Both the position numbers and the translations under genes were made by a program. From DATJWY01 sp035500775 (lineage in GTDB: Bacteria; Pseudomonadota; Alphaproteobacteria; Acetobacterales; Acetobacteraceae), in NCBI GenBank assembly GCA_035500775.1, contig DATJWY010000041.1, positions 1 through 6,782 of the forward strand: a DNA stretch of 6,782 nt, in the 5' to 3' direction. Positions 5,927 to 6,782 of this stretch are shown one piece after another; position 1 is the stretch's first letter, and each line of letters starts with the position of its first letter. The notes under the pieces were generated by a model. The model was given only the letters and a program-made list of their open reading frames with translations. It searched no databases and was not told the origin of the DNA.

Positions 5927-6781
5927 TTACTCGGCTGCCTCCGCCGCCCCCGCGATCCGGGTCCGGGTCCGCAGCGTCACCCATTCCTCGGCCGCAGTCG
6001 GGTGGATGCCGATGGTGCGGTCGAAATCGGCCTTGGTCGCGCCGGCGGTCATGGCGACGCCGATGGCCTGCATGATCTCGGGCGCGTCGTCGCCCAGCAT
6101 ATGCGCGCCGACCACACGCTGGCTCGCCTGATCCACCACCAGCTTCATCAGCGTCTTGCGCTTCCGGCCGCTCAGGGTGTGGCGCATCGCGGTGAAGGAG
6201 GTCAGATAGATGTCGGCCGGGCCGCGCGCCGCGGCCTCCGCCTCGGTCAGTCCGGCCGTCGCGATCGGCGGCGAGGAAAACACCGCGGTCGGCACTGCCT
6301 CGAACGACCAGTTGCGCTTCTGCGGGCCGCCGAACAGCCGGTCGGCGAGCGCGTGCCCCTCGGCGATGGCGACGGGGGTCAGGTTCATCCGGTTGCAGAC
6401 ATCGCCGATGGCGTAGATCCCCGGCACGCTGGTCTGCTGCTCGGCATCAACCCAGATCGCGCCGTTGGCTTCCGTCTCCACGCCGGCATGGTTGAGGCCG
6501 AGACCCTGGGTGTTCGGCGCACGCCCGGTGGCGAAGAACACGAGGTCGCTGTCGATGGACCGGCCATCGTCGAGATACAGGCGCTTGCCGCCCGCAATTT
6601 CCTCGATTCGCCGCGGCTGCACGCCCGGATGGAGACGAATCCCCTGCACCGTCAGCGCCTCGGCGAGCGCATCGCGGATGTCCTGATCGAAGCCGCGCAA
6701 GGGCAGTGGCTGGCGGAACACCAGATCGACCTCCGCCCCGAACCCGGCGAAGATGCAGGCGAACTCGACGGCGATGTAACC
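5927..6781 (-). CDS. gor: Glutathione-disulfide reductase, C-terminal 284 residues, cut by right window edge
   Basis: The frame enters from the right edge and ends in TAA (5927-5929). The protein is a FAD-dependent pyridine nucleotide-disulfide oxidoreductase that reduces glutathione disulfide with NADPH in the cytoplasm. The first visible residues, GYIAVEFACIFAGFGAEVDL, are the end of the NAD(P)-binding Rossmann motif. FRQPLPLRGFD (visible 22-32) places Arg23 and Arg29 where glutathione reductases bind the 2'-phosphate of NADPH. The FAD segment GIYAIGDV (121-128) and LTPVAIAEG (134-142) follow. The dimerisation domain ends with HPTAAEE (260-266), carrying the active-site His-Glu pair. The N-terminal FAD domain with the redox CxxxxC is outside the window. 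HPTAAEE and the arginines favour glutathione reductase over mercuric reductase, dihydrolipoamide dehydrogenase or trypanothione reductase. A GTG at 6721 is internal, not the start. Confidence -1.
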   Translation of the reverse strand, partial: GYIAVEFACIFAGFGAEVDLVFRQPLPLRGFDQDIRDALAEALTVQGIRLHPGVQPRRIEEIAGGKRLYLDDGRSIDSDLVFFATGRAPNTQGLGLNHAGVETEANGAIWVDAEQQTSVPGIYAIGDVCNRMNLTPVAIAEGHALADRLFGGPQKRNWSFEAVPTAVFSSPPIATAGLTEAEAAARGPADIYLTSFTAMRHTLSGRKRKTLMKLVVDQASQRVVGAHMLGDDAPEIMQAIGVAMTAGATKADFDRTIGIHPTAAEEWVTLRTRTRIAGAAEAAE

Positions 6782-6782
6782 G

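Noticed and set aside
6465..6721. Internal GTG at 6721 as the start of a short reductase, and a small plus-strand frame here
   Set aside because: The glutathione reductase frame continues in phase to the right edge with conserved Rossmann residues, so the GTG is internal; the plus-strand frame is an antisense shadow.

Overview
The window reads as part of a GC-rich alphaproteobacterial chromosome, most likely Rhodospirillales-like. That placement rests on gene content and the look of the proteins, not on a database search. All five recognisable genes lie on the minus strand, so transcription runs from right to left. Two are cut by the window edges: the C-terminal two thirds or so of glutathione reductase on the right, and the N-terminal part of a GT4-type glycosyltransferase on the left.

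Right half (about 3203-6782), high-GC housekeeping block. Glutathione reductase (gor) is followed by a 172-bp spacer carrying a GC-rich hairpin and a weak promoter candidate. Next come class II DAHP synthase (the first step of the shikimate pathway) and nicotinate phosphoribosyltransferase (NAD salvage). The last two share a 4-bp ATGA stop/start overlap and are almost certainly co-transcribed and translationally coupled.

Middle (2584-3202), about 620 bp without a convincing gene. The right third is GC-rich and holds only doubtful small reading frames. The left part is strikingly AT-rich and holds the best sigma70-like promoter in the window (2728-2756), with a nested AT-rich palindrome just upstream, plus a second, weaker candidate nearer the gene.

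Left half (1-2583), a glycan-assembly pair of lower GC. A 630-aa protein with a duplicated-looking beta-rich N-terminal region and a C-terminal GT2 (GT-A fold) catalytic domain is followed after 39 bp by a GT4-type (GT-B fold) glycosyltransferase. They look like the start of an exopolysaccharide, lipopolysaccharide or glycoprotein glycosylation operon that continues beyond the left edge. The change in base composition and function across the AT-rich gap suggests that an accessory glycan locus abuts the conserved block. I see no tRNA, rRNA, CRISPR array, transposase or phage gene, and no clear evidence of a wholly new system. The most unusual items are the modular GT2 protein and the coupling of DAHP synthase to an NAD-salvage enzyme.
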